Below are positions 60,240 to 64,000 of a DNA stretch of 64,000 nucleotides, in pieces; the stretch's first letter is position 1, and each line of letters opens with the position of its first letter. The translations under genes were made by a program, and so were the position numbers. Under the pieces are notes generated by a model. It saw nothing but the letters and a program-made list of their open reading frames with translations, was not told the origin of the DNA and did not search any database. The stretch comes from Cyathus striatus (Eukaryota; Basidiomycota; Agaricomycetes; Agaricales; Nidulariaceae): contig JAOVFP010000008.1 in assembly GCA_025738555.1 (NCBI GenBank), forward strand, positions 2,914,001-2,978,000. The letters are read 5' to 3'.

Positions 60240-60680
60240 TTCCCTGAAACACAGCCTCAAGGGAGACAGCATGGGAGAAGGAGGTGAGGGGGTGAAGATG
60301 GTGCAAGGGGAGGAGGCAAGAGGGTGGAGATGAGGGGGGGAAGATGATGACACCTGTGCAGGGAGAGGAGATGAGGGGGAGGAGATGAAGGGGAGATGAT
60401 GCCTGCACTCATCAGTTGCAAGACAGTGCAGGGGGAGGAGGCCAGGGAGAGGAGACAATGGGAATAGATGGCACAGGGGAAGGAGGTGAGGCAGTGGAGA
60501 TGAGGGGGAAGAGACAAGTTGGCACTCAAGGTGCAGGGGAAGAGGAAGGGGGACAAGATGAGGGGGAAGGGGCAATGCACACTTGTCATTTGAGAGATGA
60601 GGTGTGGGGGAGGAAAAAGAGGGACAGGCACTTGTCCTTGTCACTTGTGAGATGAGGCAGTGGGAGGAGGAGGGGGATGG
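60240..60680 (+). repeat. Purine-rich GGGGAGGAGATGA minisatellite
   Basis: About 440 bases, nearly all purine with recurring GGGGGAGGAGATGAGGGGGA-type units separated by GTGCAGGGG, GCACTTGTCA and similar words. It generates long spurious Ser/Pro/Leu-rich frames on the minus strand (60189-60785). Such G-rich tracts could adopt triplex or quadruplex structures. Confidence 0.8.
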
Positions 60681-60682
60681 GT

Positions 60683-60870
60683 GCTCATAGGGCTGTACAC
60701 CATACTGTATATGGTATACAGCCATAAAATATATGGTATACGGCTTACCCGTAACTGTACCGTATGAGGGTAACTTTCTGAGCATGCAAAAACGGTATGG
60801 TCTATTTTATGGACACATACAGTCAAATACAGTATATGGTTTGGGTAAATGTAGTGATTTTCTTATAGTG
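60683..60870 (+). mobile_element. Possible Ac-like hAT terminus
   Basis: Starts TAGGGCTGTACACCATACTG and is followed by repeated TATGGTATAC, ACCGTATGAGG and ACGGTATGG words. Same eight-base start as at 50727. No right end or duplication found. Confidence 0.35.
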
Positions 60871-61711
60871 AAACTAGGCTGTAAGTAAAAATCTATTTAA
60901 GATAAAATATTAGATGGAATGGTGCAAAGAGCTCAAAGATGGTACTTGGCTAACATAAGTCCTCGAATTATCTCTGTGCTCAGGCTAGCGCAATGCAATG
61001 ATATGGTGTCTCTTCCACCAAAAAATACCCTCTCAACAGCAACAGCAGATCCCATATTAAACACGAGCCATTATTTTTGTAATAAATGTAAAACAGTGTA
61101 AATACAGTATCTGGACTGGACACTGTACTGGTTGCAAGATAATAAATTTTTCAAAATTGAGCTTGATGTCAAGCCATCACTCAAATGGACCATCTAGCAT
61201 CATCTTCAGGTGCCTGTTGAGTCTTTAGAGCCAGGTTTTACTTTTGAAGATAAGTGGTGACAGGTGCAAGTATTTAATTGTCGTGTAAGAACATACATTG
61301 TCAAAAGTTATACCACTTCAGAAGCACCGAATGCATCTGAGAATACTAGTACTCAAGCAAGAAATGGAAAGATGCAAGTACCCGAATTCAAATTATCCTC
61401 AATTCATGTAACTCACCCAATCGAAATCCTCTACATGGTCATGCAGGAACACACTCATGGATGTGAAATTGAAGACAAAGGATAGGTGAGCTTTCCTATT
61501 CCTTGCTCGCCAGCTATTAATCATTACTATATATTTTAGGTTCAAATTACATGGTACATTCCTTCGTTTCTATCTACACATATATTGTATCCTAAAACCC
61601 ATGTTCGGACAAGCAGAACAAGTGTTTAAAGATTTTATTGAAGTCTTTACTGAACTTTCGGTCGAATTAGATGGCCAGATATCCACAGGATACACCACAA
61701 CATTAGTGGTT
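60871..61711. other. Region with short unexplained open frames
   Basis: Two plus-strand frames (60919-61101 and 61264-61485) are separated by stops. The second ends with a passage SSIHVTHPIEILYMVMQEHT that looks protein-like, but I know no matching family. Possibly the remnants of one decayed gene. Confidence 0.35.
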
Positions 61712-62336
61712 TCAGTTCTCTTCTCTGAACCTGTCTTCAAAATATACCATTCCTGCAGTAGTTTGGTTGTTCAAGTCAAAGAGTGGAACCCAGAAGTTCC
61801 AAGAAAAGTGTTCCAGGCATTGAAAGACAGAGAAATTCTTTGAATATTTGAACGATGTATGTGGCCATGTCACAAGCTTAGCTCTAGTCTGCCTGTAATT
61901 CTTGCGGTGAGTAACAGTAAGGCCTAACAGATTTGGACACCATGCTGTGATTTTCCCAAATAGTTCAAATGAGCCTTTAATCCCATTGAGGACAAGGACC
62001 TGAACAAAGGTGCAGTCTCCAATGCATCCATAAGCACTAAAAGAGACCCATCCTCCAATCCATACTGAGCCGTCACTGATCTTCAAGTGGGTTAATCTCA
62101 GTGGGGCTTCTTCGGAATTCAGAGTTATCCAGCACACTAGGTCCATAACCCCATTGCTAAAAACATGCCCAATGTTCAGTTTCACCAGTGAGGCAAATAC
62201 TTTACTGTGGCCAGATATGAGATTTGACAGTTCCAATAACCCCTGGCCCAATTTCGATACACATAGTGTGCATAGATTAGGATACAGTGCAACCAAAACC
62301 TAGAACAATGCCGAGTTGACGTTGTTCAAGAGTATC
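61712..62336 (-). pseudogene. F-box/LRR-like protein fragment
   Basis: Minus-strand frame of 194 codons with leucine-rich-repeat spacing: VALYPNLCTLCVSKLGQGLL, KVFASLVKLNIGHVFSNGVM, LRLTHLKISDGSVWIGG, ITAWCPNLLGLTVTHRK, VFQCLEHFSWNFWVPLFDL. Just upstream (62297-62336) another frame gives LTLDTLEQRQLGIVL, which joins sensibly only across a one-base shift or a tiny intron. Basidiomycetes carry many such proteins of unknown targets. The fragment lacks an F-box here and overlaps the region before the gag remnant, so it is probably a relic or a partial gene. Confidence 0.5.
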
Positions 62337-62559
62337 AAGTGTAAGTGTCATAAGAGGAATGGAATGAATGTTCCCTTCCTGTATTTAATTCAGTATCTCT
62401 TACTAGTTAAATTCTTGAGGTAGTGGGCTGTGCCACTTATCGGCCTTATCTCTTTATTAAATTGATTACTTATATACCTACATTTATCTATTTTACAGGC
62501 AGGTTATGACTTGCATCTATCAATTGACCTTCTTTACTGGACTGGGGCAAAACTGCCCT

Positions 62560-63076
62560 TGCAGTCCAGTACTATTATGGGCTCTGCTCCCACATCAAGG
62601 ATGACCTTGCTCTCATCAATTTACCTCCTACCCTAGGGGATAGGAAGTTCCTGGCTCAGAAGGTCAATATGTGCTATTGGAAGCACCAAGCAGAAAAGGG
62701 TTTTGAGTCAAAGTCTTCCAGACAAGCTGCGAAGTCTTCAGATAATGTGGCATCCATGAGCACTACTAATAAGTCTCACTCTTCGACTCCCCCCAAACCA
62801 TCAACCTCCACACCATCCTCAGGAAAACCTACCAGCACTGTGCAAATGCCAGCTGTTGACCTGAGTGATAAACTTGGGAAAGATGGTAAGCTGACCCCCG
62901 AGGAATGCAAATGCTGCATGGATGGCAACCTGTGTCTCTTCTGTGGGAAACCTGGTTATTGCGCTAAGGATTGCTGAAAGGCATCCTCCTCAGCAGCTAA
63001 AGCTTGTGCTGCGACCATCCCCACACCTGCTGCTGAGGACTCTATTTCAAACTCTGAAGAGAGCTCGAAAAAATAG
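62560..63076 (+). pseudogene. Ty3/gypsy-type Gag C-terminal remnant
   Basis: Frame YYYGLCSHIKDDLALINLPP (end of the capsid-like domain), QKVNMCYWKHQAEKGFESK, a Ser/Pro/Thr-rich linker, DLSDKLGKDGKLTPEECKCC MDGNLCLFCGKPGYCAKDC. The last part is the retroviral-type zinc knuckle C-x2-C-x4-H-x4-C, but the histidine is tyrosine here. A TGA at 62975 is followed in frame by KASSSAAKACAATIPTPAAE and a final stop at 63076. The polypurine tract and LTR follow 108 bases later, so protease, reverse transcriptase and integrase are absent. Confidence 0.75.
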
Positions 63077-63183
63077 AGTGTGGCCCTCAGGTTCCCATAC
63101 AGACTGGTACGCAAACAATGCAAAATGCTGTAAAAAGTTTAAAGTTTTCCATTGAAACCTAATGGCCCTCATGGCTCGGCCCT

Positions 63184-63196
63184 AAGGGGGAGATAC
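63184..63196 (+). other. Polypurine tract before the 3' LTR
   Basis: AAGGGGGAGATAC lies immediately before TGTCATAGCC. Position and purine content fit the plus-strand priming site of an LTR retrotransposon. Confidence 0.65.
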
Positions 63197-64000
63197 TGTC
63201 ATAGCCGTACTTTTCCTACCTTATTTCCACATTTCTATTCCACACTTTCCACACTCTCTGCACTTCTTGACTTGTAGATATCACCCTTTCACTTTTATCC
63301 TTCTGCTCTTCTGACTGAAAGTTGCCCAGCTTATGTCACCTTACTCATCTGGTTCTTGTCCATTCTCCATTATGCTTTCTCTATCATACCCTGGGTATAC
63401 TTGTCTCAGCATTCCTTTCAATCCTTAGTTCGTCCTTGGTACATATTGTATTCAAACCATACTCCACCTTCCGCCACCATCTTATTATGTTTATCAAATA
63501 GTATACTATTACCCATTTGTTCACCAGTCATCAGTGAAGTCATATAGTATTTAAGTAGCACAACCTGTACTACTATTACTCAGTTCGAATATCAACTAAG
63601 TTACTATCCCTCATACTTGTCTTTGAGTTCTACTCAACTCTGGCTTGAATTGTTGCATTCACAGTAATGACTCTGCACTCTGTACTTCACACTCCACACT
63701 ACTGTCCCTCTCTTTCTCTGCACTCCTGTCTCTCCCTTCTGCACTTCAAAATACCTGGACCATGAGAATGACAAGGGGTGCAGCATATAAGCTGAAGCTG
63801 ACAGTCCTTCTGTCCTGCACTTCCTACCTTACACTTCTGACCTTACATAGAAATACAGGTCTTGACAACTTGCAGCTAAAATGAGTCCAGCTGGAGTCCA
63901 CCTGGATTCTACAGACTATCTGGAAAATCCTTGGAGTCTGTCTGGATAGTCCATGGAATCCATGGAGTCCACCTGGAGTCTGGCTGGAATAGGGGGGGAG
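63197..64000 (+). mobile_element. 3' LTR of a gypsy-like element (runs to the window edge)
   Basis: Begins TGTCATAGCCGTACTTTTCC directly after the polypurine tract and matches the minus-strand LTR at 59036-59243 over its first 165-200 bases. A TATTTAAG near 63549 could be the LTR TATA box. The right boundary is not certain; the last 120 bases contain repeated CTGGAGTCCACCTGG words and may be outside the LTR. Confidence 0.65.

Noticed and set aside
60189..60785. 198-codon minus-strand open frame
   Set aside because: Product of the GGGGAGG tract; composition is low complexity (Pro, Ser, Leu, His) and parallel frames are open too.
1..64000. CRISPR arrays or prokaryotic operons
   Set aside because: No regularly spaced direct repeats with unique spacers; genes are intron-rich and fungal.

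Overview
The window looks like nuclear DNA of a filamentous basidiomycete, probably an Agaricomycete. Nearly every gene is cut by many short GT-AG introns of about 35-80 bases. Several proteins belong to families found mainly in Basidiomycota (DUF6533 and DUF6534 seven-helix proteins, a fungal Mam3/CNNM metal transporter, MCH-type monocarboxylate-permease-like MFS proteins). I saw no rRNA, tRNA, CRISPR array or prokaryotic-style operon. All gene models were read by eye, using conserved family motifs to place exons, so splice sites are approximate.

Layout. 1-11.2 kb: a DUF6533 protein (+), two tandem cytochrome P450 genes (-) with matching exon structure, and a DUF6534 protein (-). 15.0-19.6 kb: two tandem MCH-like transporters (+), the first carrying a 2-base deletion. 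19.9-34.4 kb: one CNNM/Mam3-type gene (+) broken by two insertions, about 9.7 kb and 2.4 kb, which hold nested repeats. 34.7-35.9 kb: a ChaC-type gamma-glutamylcyclotransferase (-). 36.6-38.0 kb and 43.5-44.9 kb: two more DUF6533 genes (+ and -). 48.3-50.1 kb: a third MCH-like transporter (+). The right 14 kb (50.7-64 kb) is a nest of transposons and their relics.

Mobile DNA. I could define several elements to the base: a Mutator-like element with about 280-bp terminal inverted repeats and a perfect 9-bp target duplication (41207-42265); a hAT element with imperfect inverted ends and a perfect 8-bp target duplication (52295-55584) whose transposase has in-frame stops; a CACTA-like foldback (55889-56494); a 1.05-kb long-inverted-repeat element (46450-47503); a pair of elements sharing about 250-bp inverted ends (50856-51834 and 51843-57905), the second containing the hAT and CACTA-like insertions; and a gag-only Ty3/gypsy remnant with polypurine tract and LTR at the right end.

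How the genes may work together. Two P450s next to paired MCH-like permeases could form a small oxidation and transport module, but no backbone enzyme (polyketide synthase, NRPS, terpene cyclase) is visible, so this is only an inference. The order DUF6533 ... MFS occurs on both sides of the CNNM-ChaC pair, which suggests local segmental duplication followed by transposon invasion.
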